This document shows, in pieces, positions 23,548 to 36,700 of a DNA stretch of 64,000 bases (the first letter of the stretch is position 1; the number at the start of each line of letters is the position of its first letter). Source of the DNA: Strigamia acuminata. Its lineage: Eukaryota > Arthropoda > Chilopoda > Geophilomorpha > Linotaeniidae. The DNA is taken from the NCBI GenBank assembly GCA_949358305.1, contig OX442319.1:7068001-7132000 (forward strand), given 5' to 3'. The notes below the pieces were generated by a model, which did no database searches, was not told the origin of the DNA, and saw only the letters and a program-made list of their open reading frames with translations. The translations under genes and the position numbers were made by a program.

Positions 23548-26375
23548 TCTTGTGGTGTTTGTGCTAAGTCAACTGTGATGAGATCAAAAGTCTATTCTCC
23601 CAAATCATTGGTTGGATGTTTCTAAAACTTACATTGGAGCCTTCTACTAAGGTTTAAACACTATTTCTGAACATTCAGAGACATTGGTCTTGTGGTGTTT
23701 GTGCTAAGTCAACTGTGATGAGATCAAAAGTCTATTCTCCCAAATCATCGGTTGAATGTTTCTAAAACTTACATTGGAGCCTTCTACTAAGGTTTAAACA
23801 CTATTTCTGAACATTCAGAGACATTGGTCTTGTGGTGTTTGTGCTAAGTCAACTGTGATGGGATCAAAAGTCTATTCTCCCAAATCATCGGTTAAATGTT
23901 ATAAAACTTACATTGGAGCCTTCTACTAAGGTTTAAACACTATTTCTGAACATTCAGAGACATTGGTCTTGTGGTGTTTGTGCTAAGTCAACTGTGATGA
24001 GATCAAAAGTCTATTCTCCCAAATCATCGGTTGGATGTTTCTAAAACTTACATTGGAGCCTTCTACTAAGGTTTAAACACTATTTCTGAACATTCAGAGA
24101 CATTGGTCTTGTGGTGTTTGTGCTAAGTCAACTGTGATGAGATCAAAAGTCTATTCTCCCAAATCATTGGTTGGATGTTTCTAAAACTTACATTGGAGCC
24201 TTCTACTAAGGTTTAAACACTATTTCTGAACATTCAGAGACATTGGTCTTGTGGTGTTTGTGCTAAGTCAACTGTGATGAGATCAAAAGTCTATTCTCCC
24301 AAATCATCGGTTGGATGTTTCTAAAACTTACATTGGAGCCTTCTACTAAGGTTTAAACACTATTTCTGAACATTCAGAGACATTGGTCTTGTGGTGTTTG
24401 TGCTAAGTCAACTGTGATGAGATCAAAAGTCTATTCTCCCAAATCATTGGTTGGATGTTTCTAAAACTTACATTGGAGCCTTCTACTAAGGTTTAAACAC
24501 TATTTCTGAACATTCAGAGACATTGGTCTTGTGGTGTTTGTGCTAAGTCAACTGTGATGAGATCAAAAGTCTATTCTCCCAAATCATCGGTTGGATGTTT
24601 CTAAAACTTACATTGGAGCCTTCTACTAAGGTTTAAACACTATTTCTGAACATTCAGAGACATTGGACTTGTGGTGTTTGTGCTAAGTCAACTGCGATGT
24701 GAAATGAGCTCAAAATTTTTTTTTCAAAATTTATTGCTTGGGTGTTGCTAAAACTTAGATTGAAGGCTTCTACTAAGGTTTAAACACTATTTCTGAACAT
24801 TCAGAGACATTGGTCTTGTGGTGTTTGTGCTAAGTCAACTGCGATGTGAAATGAGCTCAAAATTTTTTTCTTCAAAATTTAATGCTTGGGTGTTGCTAAA
24901 ACTTATATTGAAGGCTTCTACTAAGGTTTAAACACTATTTCTGAACATACAGAGACATTGGTCTTGTGGTGTTTGTGCTAAGTCAACTGTGATGAGATCA
25001 AAAGTCTATTCTCCCAAATCATTGGTTGGATGTTTCTAAAACTTACATTGGAGCCTTCTACTAAGGTTTAAACACTATTTCTGAACATTCAGAGACATTG
25101 GTCTTGTGGTGTTTGTGCTAAGTCAACTGTGATGAGATCAAAAGTCTATTCTCCCAAATCATCGGTTGAATGTTTCTAAAACTTACATTGGAGCCTTCTA
25201 CTAAGGTTTAAACACTATTTCTGAACATTCAGAGACATTGGTCTTGTGGTGTTTGTGCTAAGTCAACTGTGATGGGATCAAAAGTCTATTCTCCCAAATC
25301 ATCGGTTAAATGTTATAAAACTTACATTGGAGCCTTCTACTAAGGTTTAAACACTATTTCTGAACATTCAGAGACATTGGTCTTGTGGTGTTTGTGCTAA
25401 GTCAACTGTGATGAGATCAAAAGTCTATTCTCCCAAATCATCGGTTGGATGTTTCTAAAACTTACATTGGAGCCTTCTACTAAGGTTTAAACACTATTTC
25501 TGAACATTCAGAGACATTGGTCTTGTGGTGTTTGTGCTAAGTCAACTGTGATGAGATCAAAAGTCTATTCTCCCAAATCATTGGTTGGATGTTTCTAAAA
25601 CTTACATTGGAGCCTTCTACTAAGGTTTAAACACTATTTCTGAACATTCAGAGACATTGGTCTTGTGGTGTTTGTGCTAAGTCAACTGTGATGAGATCAA
25701 AAGTCTATTCTCCCAAATCATCGGTTGGATGTTTCTAAAACTTACATTGGAGCCTTCTACTAAGGTTTAAACACTATTTCTGAACATTCAGAGACATTGG
25801 TCTTGTGGTGTTTGTGCTAAGTCAACTGTGATGAGATCAAAAGTCTATTCTCCCAAATCATTGGTTGGATGTTTCTAAAACTTACATTGGAGCCTTCTAC
25901 TAAGGTTTAAACACTATTTCTGAACATTCAGAGACATTGGTCTTGTGGTGTTTGTGCTAAGTCAACTGTGATGAGATCAAAAGTCTATTCTCCCAAATCA
26001 TCGGTTGGATGTTTCTAAAACTTACATTGGAGCCTTCTACTAAGGTTTAAACACTATTTCTGAACATTCAGAGACATTGGACTTGTGGTGTTTGTGCTAA
26101 GTCAACTGCGATGTGAAATGAGCTCAAAATTTTTTTTTCAAAATTTATTGCTTGGGTGTTGCTAAAACTTAGATTGAAGGCTTCTACTAAGGTTTAAACA
26201 CTATTTCTGAACATTCAGAGACATTGGTCTTGTGGTGTTTGTGCTAAGTCAACTGCGATGTGAAATGAGCTCAAAATTTTTTTCTTCAAAATTTAATGCT
26301 TGGGTGTTGCTAAAACTTATATTGAAGGCTTCTACTAAGGTTTAAACACTATTTCTGAACATACAGAGACATTGG
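23548..26375. repeat. 1,414 bp tandem duplication with a visible joint
   Basis: The GATGGGATC marker recurs at 23860 and 25274 (1,414 bp). At 24949-24962 one unit starts with the CATACAG form, which elsewhere is followed by GGACTTG and the 139 bp subtype, but switches to the GGTCTTG form. The joint therefore lies in about 12 bp (24950-24961). Confidence 0.75.
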
Positions 26376-29300
26376 ACTTGTGGTGTTTGTGCTAAGTAAC
26401 TGTGATGAGATCAAAAGTCTATTCTCCCAAATCATTGCTTGGATGTTGCTAAAACTTACATTGAAGGCTTCTACTAAGGTTTAAACACTATTTCTGAACA
26501 TTCAGAGACATTGGTCTTGTGGTGTTTGTGCTAAGTCAACTGTGATGAGATCAAAAGTCTATTCTCCCAAATCATCGGTTGGATGTTTCTAAAACTTACA
26601 TTGGAGCCTTCTACTAAGGTTTAAACACTATTTCTGAACATTCAGAGACATTGGTCTTATGGTGTTTGTGCTAAGTCAACTATGATGAGATCAAAAATCT
26701 ATTCTCCCAAATCATCGGTTGAATGTTTCTAAAACTTACATTGGAGCCTTCTACTAAGGTTTAAACACTATTTCTGAACATTCAGAGACATTGGTCTTGT
26801 GGTGTTTGTGCTAAGTCAACTGTGATGAGATCAAAAGTCTATTCTCCCAAATCATCGGTTGGATGTTTCTAAAACTTACATTGGAGCCTTCTACTAAGGT
26901 TTAAACACTATTTCTGAACATTCAGAGACATTGGACTTGTGGTGTTTGTGCTAAGTCAACTATGATGAGATCAAAAATCTATTCTCCCAAATCATCGGTT
27001 GAATGTTTCTAAAACTTACATTGGAGCCTTCTACTAAGGTTTAAACACTATTTCTGAACATTCAGAGACATTGGTCTTGTGGTGTTTGTGCTAAGTCAAC
27101 TGTGATGAGATCAAAAGTCTATTCTCCCAAATCATTGGTTGGATGTTTCTAAAACTTACATTGGAGCCTTCTACTAAGGTTTAAACACTATTTCTGAACA
27201 TTCAGAGACATTGGACTTGTGGTGTTTGTGCTAAGTCAACTGCGATGTGAAATGAGCTCAAAATTTTTTTTTCAAAATTTATTGCTTAGGTGTTGCTAAA
27301 ACTTATATTGAAGGCTTCTACTAAGGTTTAAACACTATTTCTGAACATTCAGAGACATTGGTCTTGTGGTGTTTGTGCTAAGTCAACTGTGATGAGATCA
27401 AAAGTCTATTCTCCCAAATCATCGGTTGGATGTTTCTAAAACTTACATTGGAGCCTTCTACTAAGGTTTAAACACTATTTCTGAACATTCAGAGACATTG
27501 GACTTGTGGTGTTTGTGCTAAGTCAACTGCGATGTGAAATGAGCTCAAAATTTTTTTTTCAAAATTTATTGCTTGGGTGTTGCTAAAACTTAGATTGAAG
27601 GCTTCTACTAAGGTTTAAACACTATTTCTGAACATTCAGAGACATTGGTCTTGTGGTGTTTGTGCTAAGTCAACTGCGATGTGAAATGAGCTCAAAATTT
27701 TTTTCTTCAAAATTTAATGCTTGGGTGTTGCTAAAACTTATATTGAAGGCTTCTACTAAGGTTTAAACACTATTTCTGAACATACAGAGACATTGGACTT
27801 GTGGTGTTTGTGCTAAGTAACTGTGATGAGATCAAAAGTCTATTCTCCCAAATCATTGCTTGGATGTTGCTAAAACTTACATTGAAGGCTTCTACTAAGG
27901 TTTAAACACTATTTCTGAACATTCAGAGACATTGGACTTGTGGTGTTTGTGCTAAGTAACTGTGATGAGATCAAAAGTCTATTCTCCCAAATCATTGCTT
28001 GGATGTTGCTAAAACTTACATTGAAGGCTTCTACTAAGGTTTAAACACTATTTCTGAACATTCAGAGACATTGGTCTTGTGGTGTTTGTGCTAAGTCAAC
28101 TGTGATGAGATCAAAAGTCTATTCTCCCAAATCATCGGTTGGATGTTTCTAAAACTTACATTGGAGCCTTCTACTAAGGTTTAAACACTATTTCTGAACA
28201 TTCAGAGACATTGGTCTTATGGTGTTTGTGCTAAGTCAACTATGATGAGATCAAAAGTCTATTCTCCCAAATCATCGGTTGGATGTTTCTAAAACTTACA
28301 TTGGAGCCTTCTACTAAGGTTTAAACACTATTTCTGAACATTCAGAGACATTGGACTTGTGGTGTTTGTGCTAAGTCAACTGCGATGTGAAATGAGCTCA
28401 AAATTTTTTTTTCAAAATTTATTGCTTAGGTGTTGCTAAAACTTATATTGAAGGCTTCTACTAAGGTTTAAACACTATTTCTGAACATTCAGAGACATTG
28501 GTCTTGTGGTGTTTGTGCTAAGTCAACTGTGATGAGATCAAAAGTCTATTCTCCCAAATCATAGGTTAAATGTTATAAAACTTACATTGGAGCCTTCTAC
28601 TAAGGTTTAAACACTATTTCTGAACATTCAGAGACATTGGTCTTGTGGTGTTTGTGCTAAGTCAACTGTGATGAGATCAAAAGTCTATTCTCCCAAATCA
28701 TCGGTTAAATGTTTCTAAAACTTACATTGGAGCCTTCTACTAAGGTTTAAACACTATTTCTGAACATTCAGAGACATTGGACTTGTGGTGTTTGTGCTAA
28801 GTAACTGTGATGAGATCAAAAGTCTATTCTCCCAAATCATTGCTTGGATGTTGCTAAAACTTACATTGAAGGCTTCTACTAAGGTTTAAACACTATTTCT
28901 GAACATTCAGAGACATTGGTCTTGTGGTGTTTGTGCTAAGTCAACTGTGATGAGATCAAAGTCTATTCTCCCAAATCATCGGTTGGATGTTTCTAAAACT
29001 TACATTGGAGCCTTCTACTAAGGTTTAAACACTATTTCTGAACATTCAGAGACATTGGTCTTATGGTGTTTGTGCTAAGTCAACTGCGATGTAAAATGAG
29101 CTCAAAATTTTTTTTTCAAAATTTATTGCTTAGGTGTTGCTAAAACTTATATTGAAGGCTTCTACTAAGGTTTAAACACTATTTCTGAACATTCAGAGAC
29201 ATTGGTCTTGTGGTGTTTGTGCTAAGTCAACTGCGATGTAAAATGAGCTCAAAATTTTTTTTTCAAAATTTAATGCTTGGGTGTTGCTAAAACTTATATT

Positions 29301-32300
29301 GAAGGCTTCTACTAAGGTTTAAACACTATTTCTGAACATACAGAGACATTGGACTTGTGGTGTTTGTGCTAAGTAACTGTGATGAGATCAAAAGTCTATT
29401 CTCCCAAATCATTGCTTGGATGTTGCTAAAACTTACATTGAAGGCTTCTACTAAGGTTTAAACACTATTTCTGAACATTCAGAGACATTGGTCTTGTGGT
29501 GTTTGTGCTAAGTCAACTGTGATGAGATCAAAAGTCTATTCTCCCAAATCATCGGTTGGATGTTTCTAAAACTTACATTGGAGCCTTCTACTAAGGTTTA
29601 AACACTATTTCTGAACATTCAGAGACATTGGTCTTATGGTGTTTGTGCTAAGTCAACTATGATGAGATCAAAAATCTATTCTCCCAAATCATCGGTTGAA
29701 TGTTTCTAAAACTTACATTGGAGCCTTCTACTAAGGTTTAAACACTATTTCTGAACATTCAGAGACATTGGTCTTGTGGTGTTTGTGCTAAGTCAACTGT
29801 GATGAGATCAAAAGTCTATTCTCCCAAATCATTGGTTGGATGTTTCTAAAACTTACATTGGAGCCTTCTACTAAGGTTTAAACACTATTTCTGAACATTC
29901 AGAGACATTGGACTTGTGGTGTTTGTGCTAAGTCAACTGCGATGTGAAATAAGCTCAAAATTTTTTTTTCAAAATTTATTGCTTAGGTGTTGCTAAAACT
30001 TATATTGAAGGCTTCTACTAAGGTTTAAACACTATTTCTGAACATTCAGAGACATTGGTCTTGTGGTGTTTGTGCTAAGTCAACTGTGATGAGATCAAAA
30101 GTCTATTCTCCCAAATCATCGGTTGGATGTTTCTAAAACTTACATTGGAGCCTTCTACTAAGGTTTAAACACTATTTCTGAACATTCAGAGACATTGGAC
30201 TTGTGGTGTTTGTGCTAAGTCAACTGCGATGTGAAATGAGCTCAAAATTTTTTTTTCAAAATTTATTGCTTGGGTGTTGCTAAAACTTAGATTGAAGGCT
30301 TCTACTAAGGTTTAAACACTATTTCTGAACATTCAGAGACATTGGACTTGTGGTGTTTGTGCTAAGTCAACTGCGATGTGAAATGAGCTCAAAATTTTTT
30401 TCTTCAAAATTTAATGCTTGGGTGTTGCTAAAACTTATATTGAAGGCTTCTACTAAGGTTTAAACACTATTTCTGAACATACAGAGACATTGGACTTGTG
30501 GTGTTTGTGCTAAGTAACTGTGATGAGATCAAAAGTCTATTCTCCCAAATCATTGCTTGGATGTTGCTAAAACTTACATTGAAGGCTTCTACTAAGGTTT
30601 AAACACTATTTCTGAACATTCAGAGACATTGGACTTGTGGTGTTTGTGCTAAGTAACTGTGATGAGATCAAAAGTCTATTCTCCCAAATCATTGCTTGGA
30701 TGTTGCTAAAACTTACATTGAAGGCTTCTACTAAGGTTTAAACACTATTTCTGAACATTCAGAGACATTGGTCTTGTGGTGTTTGTGCTAAGTCAACTGT
30801 GATGAGATCAAAAGTCTATTCTCCCAAATCATCGGTTGGATGTTTCTAAAACTTACATTGGAGCCTTCTACTAAGGTTTAAACACTATTTCTGAACATTC
30901 AGAGACATTGGTCTTATGGTGTTTGTGCTAAGTCAACTATGATGAGATCAAAAGTCTATTCTCCCAAATCATCGGTTGGATGTTTCTAAAACTTACATTG
31001 GAGCCTTCTACTAAGGTTTAAACACTATTTCTGAACATTCAGAGACATTGGACTTGTGGTGTTTGTGCTAAGTCAACTGCGATGTGAAATGAGCTCAAAA
31101 TTTTTTTTTCAAAACTTATTGCTTAGGTGTTGCTAAAACTTATATTGAAGGCTTCTACTAAGGTTTAAACACTATTTCTGAACATTCAGAGACATTGGTC
31201 TTGTGGTGTTTGTGCTAAGTCAACTGTGATGAGATCAAAAGTCTATTCTCCCAAATCATAGGTTAAATGTTATAAAACTTACATTGGAGCCTTCTACTAA
31301 GGTTTAAACACTATTTCTGAACATTCAGAGACATTGGTCTTGTGGTGTTTGTGCTAAGTCAACTGTGATGAGATCAAAAGTCTATTCTCCCAAATCATCG
31401 GTTAAATGTTTCTAAAACTTACATTGGAGCCTTCTACTAAGGTTTAAACACTATTTCTGAACATTCAGAGACATTGGACTTGTGGTGTTTGTGCTAAGTA
31501 ACTGTGATGAGATCAAAAGTCTATTCTCCCAAATCATTGCTTGGATGTTGCTAAAACTTACATTGAAGGCTTCTACTAAGGTTTAAACACTATTTCTGAA
31601 CATTCAGAGACATTGGTCTTGTGGTGTTTGTGCTAAGTCAACTGCGATGTAAAATGAGCTCAAAATTTTTTTTTCAAAATTTAATGCTTGGGTGTTGCTA
31701 AAACTTATATTGAAGGCTTCTACTAAGGTTTAAACACTATTTCTGAACATTCAGAGACATTGGACTTGTGGTGTTTGTGCTAAGTCAACTGTGATGAGAT
31801 CAAAAGTCTATTCTCCCAAATCATTGGTTGGATGTTTCTAAAACTTACATTGGAGCCTTCTACTAAGGTTTAAACACTATTTCTGAACATTCAGAGACAT
31901 TGGTCTTGTGGTGTTTGTGCTAAGTCAACTGTGATGAGATCAAAAGTCTATTCTCCCAAATCATTGGTTGGATGTTTCTAAAACTTACATTGGAGCCTTC
32001 TACTAAGGTTTAAACACTATTTCTGAACATTCAGAGACATTGGTCTTGTGGTGTTTGTGCTAAGTCAACTGTGATGAGATCAAAAGTCTATTCTCCCAAA
32101 TCATCGGTTGAATGTTTCTAAAACTTACATTGGAGCCTTCTACTAAGGTTTAAACACTATTTCTGAACATTCAGAGACATTGGTCTTGTGGTGTTTGTGC
32201 TAAGTCAACTGTGATGAGATCAAAAGTCTATTCTCCCAAATCATCGGTTAAATGTTTCTAAAACTTACATTGGAGCCTTCTACTAAGGTTTAAACACTAT

Positions 32301-35300
32301 TTCTGAACATTCAGAGACATTGGTCTTGTGGTGTTTGTGCTAAGTCAACTGTGATGAGATCAAAAGTCTATTCTCCCAAATCATTGGTTGGATGTTTCTA
32401 AAACTTACATTGGAGCCTTCTACTAAGGTTTAAACACTATTTCTGAACATTCAGAGACATTGGTCTTGTGGTGTTTGTGCTAAGTCAACTGTGATGAGAT
32501 CAAAAGTCTATTCTCCCAAATCATCGGTTGAATGTTTCTAAAACTTACATTGGAGCCTTCTACTAAGGTTTAAACACTATTTCTGAACATTCAGAGACAT
32601 TGGTCTTGTGGTGTTTGTGCTAAGTCAACTGTGATGGGATCAAAAGTCTATTCTCCCAAATCATCGGTTAAATGTTATAAAACTTACATTGGAGCCTTCT
32701 ACTAAGGTTTAAACACTATTTCTGAACATTCAGAGACATTGGTCTTGTGGTGTTTGTGCTAAGTCAACTGTGATGAGATCAAAAGTCTATTCTCCCAAAT
32801 CATCGGTTGGATGTTTCTAAAACTTACATTGGAGCCTTCTACTAAGGTTTAAACACTATTTCTGAACATTCAGAGACATTGGTCTTGTGGTGTTTGTGCT
32901 AAGTCAACTGTGATGAGATCAAAAGTCTATTCTCCCAAATCATTGGTTGGATGTTTCTAAAACTTACATTGGAGCCTTCTACTAAGGTTTAAACACTATT
33001 TCTGAACATTCAGAGACATTGGTCTTGTGGTGTTTGTGCTAAGTCAACTGTGATGAGATCAAAAGTCTATTCTCCCAAATCATCGGTTGGATGTTTCTAA
33101 AACTTACATTGGAGCCTTCTACTAAGGTTTAAACACTATTTCTGAACATTCAGAGACATTGGTCTTGTGGTGTTTGTGCTAAGTCAACTGTGATGAGATC
33201 AAAAGTCTATTCTCCCAAATCATTGGTTGGATGTTTCTAAAACTTACATTGGAGCCTTCTACTAAGGTTTAAACACTATTTCTGAACATTCAGAGACATT
33301 GGTCTTGTGGTGTTTGTGCTAAGTCAACTGTGATGAGATCAAAAGTCTATTCTCCCAAATCATCGGTTGGATGTTTCTAAAACTTACATTGGAGCCTTCT
33401 ACTAAGGTTTAAACACTATTTCTGAACATTCAGAGACATTGGACTTGTGGTGTTTGTGCTAAGTCAACTGCGATGTGAAATGAGCTCAAAATTTTTTTTT
33501 CAAAATTTATTGCTTGGGTGTTGCTAAAACTTAGATTGAAGGCTTCTACTAAGGTTTAAACACTATTTCTGAACATTCAGAGACATTGGTCTTGTGGTGT
33601 TTGTGCTAAGTCAACTGCGATGTGAAATGAGCTCAAAATTTTTTTCTTCAAAATTTAATGCTTGGGTGTTGCTAAAACTTATATTGAAGGCTTCTACTAA
33701 GGTTTAAACACTATTTCTGAACATACAGAGACATTGGACTTGTGGTGTTTGTGCTAAGTAACTGTGATGAGATCAAAAGTCTATTCTCCCAAATCATTGC
33801 TTGGATGTTGCTAAAACTTACATTGAAGGCTTCTACTAAGGTTTAAACACTATTTCTGAACATTCAGAGACATTGGTCTTGTGGTGTTTGTGCTAAGTCA
33901 ACTGTGATGAGATCAAAAGTCTATTCTCCCAAATCATCGGTTGGATGTTTCTAAAACTTACATTGGAGCCTTCTACTAAGGTTTAAACACTATTTCTGAA
34001 CATTCAGAGACATTGGTCTTATGGTGTTTGTGCTAAGTCAACTATGATGAGATCAAAAATCTATTCTCCCAAATCATCGGTTGAATGTTTCTAAAACTTA
34101 CATTGGAGCCTTCTACTAAGGTTTAAACACTATTTCTGAACATTCAGAGACATTGGTCTTGTGGTGTTTGTGCTAAGTCAACTGTGATGAGATCAAAAGT
34201 CTATTCTCCCAAATCATCGGTTGGATGTTTCTAAAACTTACATTGGAGCCTTCTACTAAGGTTTAAACACTATTTCTGAACATTCAGAGACATTGGACTT
34301 GTGGTGTTTGTGCTAAGTCAACTATGATGAGATCAAAAATCTATTCTCCCAAATCATCGGTTGAATGTTTCTAAAACTTACATTGGAGCCTTCTACTAAG
34401 GTTTAAACACTATTTCTGAACATTCAGAGACATTGGTCTTGTGGTGTTTGTGCTAAGTCAACTGTGATGAGATCAAAAGTCTATTCTCCCAAATCATTGG
34501 TTGGATGTTTCTAAAACTTACATTGGAGCCTTCTACTAAGGTTTAAACACTATTTCTGAACATTCAGAGACATTGGACTTGTGGTGTTTGTGCTAAGTCA
34601 ACTGCGATGTGAAATGAGCTCAAAATTTTTTTTTCAAAATTTATTGCTTAGGTGTTGCTAAAACTTATATTGAAGGCTTCTACTAAGGTTTAAACACTAT
34701 TTCTGAACATTCAGAGACATTGGTCTTGTGGTGTTTGTGCTAAGTCAACTGTGATGAGATCAAAAGTCTATTCTCCCAAATCATCGGTTGGATGTTTCTA
34801 AAACTTACATTGGAGCCTTCTACTAAGGTTTAAACACTATTTCTGAACATTCAGAGACATTGGACTTGTGGTGTTTGTGCTAAGTCAACTGCGATGTGAA
34901 ATGAGCTCAAAATTTTTTTTTCAAAATTTATTGCTTGGGTGTTGCTAAAACTTAGATTGAAGGCTTCTACTAAGGTTTAAACACTATTTCTGAACATTCA
35001 GAGACATTGGTCTTGTGGTGTTTGTGCTAAGTCAACTGCGATGTGAAATGAGCTCAAAATTTTTTTCTTCAAAATTTAATGCTTGGGTGTTGCTAAAACT
35101 TATATTGAAGGCTTCTACTAAGGTTTAAACACTATTTCTGAACATACAGAGACATTGGACTTGTGGTGTTTGTGCTAAGTAACTGTGATGAGATCAAAAG
35201 TCTATTCTCCCAAATCATTGCTTGGATGTTGCTAAAACTTACATTGAAGGCTTCTACTAAGGTTTAAACACTATTTCTGAACATTCAGAGACATTGGACT

Positions 35301-36700
35301 TGTGGTGTTTGTGCTAAGTAACTGTGATGAGATCAAAAGTCTATTCTCCCAAATCATTGCTTGGATGTTGCTAAAACTTACATTGAAGGCTTCTACTAAG
35401 GTTTAAACACTATTTCTGAACATTCAGAGACATTGGTCTTGTGGTGTTTGTGCTAAGTCAACTGTGATGAGATCAAAAGTCTATTCTCCCAAATCATCGG
35501 TTGGATGTTTCTAAAACTTACATTGGAGCCTTCTACTAAGGTTTAAACACTATTTCTGAACATTCAGAGACATTGGTCTTATGGTGTTTGTGCTAAGTCA
35601 ACTATGATGAGATCAAAAGTCTATTCTCCCAAATCATCGGTTGGATGTTTCTAAAACTTACATTGGAGCCTTCTACTAAGGTTTAAACACTATTTCTGAA
35701 CATTCAGAGACATTGGACTTGTGGTGTTTGTGCTAAGTCAACTGCGATGTGAAATGAGCTCAAAATTTTTTTTTCAAAATTTATTGCTTAGGTGTTGCTA
35801 AAACTTATATTGAAGGCTTCTACTAAGGTTTAAACACTATTTCTGAACATTCAGAGACATTGGTCTTGTGGTGTTTGTGCTAAGTCAACTGTGATGAGAT
35901 CAAAAGTCTATTCTCCCAAATCATAGGTTAAATGTTATAAAACTTACATTGGAGCCTTCTACTAAGGTTTAAACACTATTTCTGAACATTCAGAGACATT
36001 GGTCTTGTGGTGTTTGTGCTAAGTCAACTGTGATGAGATCAAAAGTCTATTCTCCCAAATCATCGGTTAAATGTTTCTAAAACTTACATTGGAGCCTTCT
36101 ACTAAGGTTTAAACACTATTTCTGAACATTCAGAGACATTGGACTTGTGGTGTTTGTGCTAAGTAACTGTGATGAGATCAAAAGTCTATTCTCCCAAATC
36201 ATTGCTTGGATGTTGCTAAAACTTACATTGAAGGCTTCTACTAAGGTTTAAACACTATTTCTGAACATTCAGAGACATTGGTCTTGTGGTGTTTGTGCTA
36301 AGTCAACTGTGATGAGATCAAAGTCTATTCTCCCAAATCATCGGTTGGATGTTTCTAAAACTTACATTGGAGCCTTCTACTAAGGTTTAAACACTATTTC
36401 TGAACATTCAGAGACATTGGTCTTATGGTGTTTGTGCTAAGTCAACTGCGATGTAAAATGAGCTCAAAATTTTTTTTTCAAAATTTATTGCTTAGGTGTT
36501 GCTAAAACTTATATTGAAGGCTTCTACTAAGGTTTAAACACTATTTCTGAACATTCAGAGACATTGGTCTTGTGGTGTTTGTGCTAAGTCAACTGCGATG
36601 TAAAATGAGCTCAAAATTTTTTTTTCAAAATTTAATGCTTGGGTGTTGCTAAAACTTATATTGAAGGCTTCTACTAAGGTTTAAACACTATTTCTGAACA
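24962..36700. repeat. 7,362 bp spaced block duplication in the satellite
   Basis: Markers recur at exactly 7,362 bp: GGGATC at 25274 and 32636, TCAAAAAT at 26691 and 34053, ATAGGTT at 28561 and 35923, and TCTTATGG at 29059 and 36421. The shared blocks run about 24.96-29.3 kb and 32.3-36.7 kb. Past these the patterns diverge. A further 4,951 bp offset links markers at 32636 and 37587, so the duplications overlap. Confidence 0.75.
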
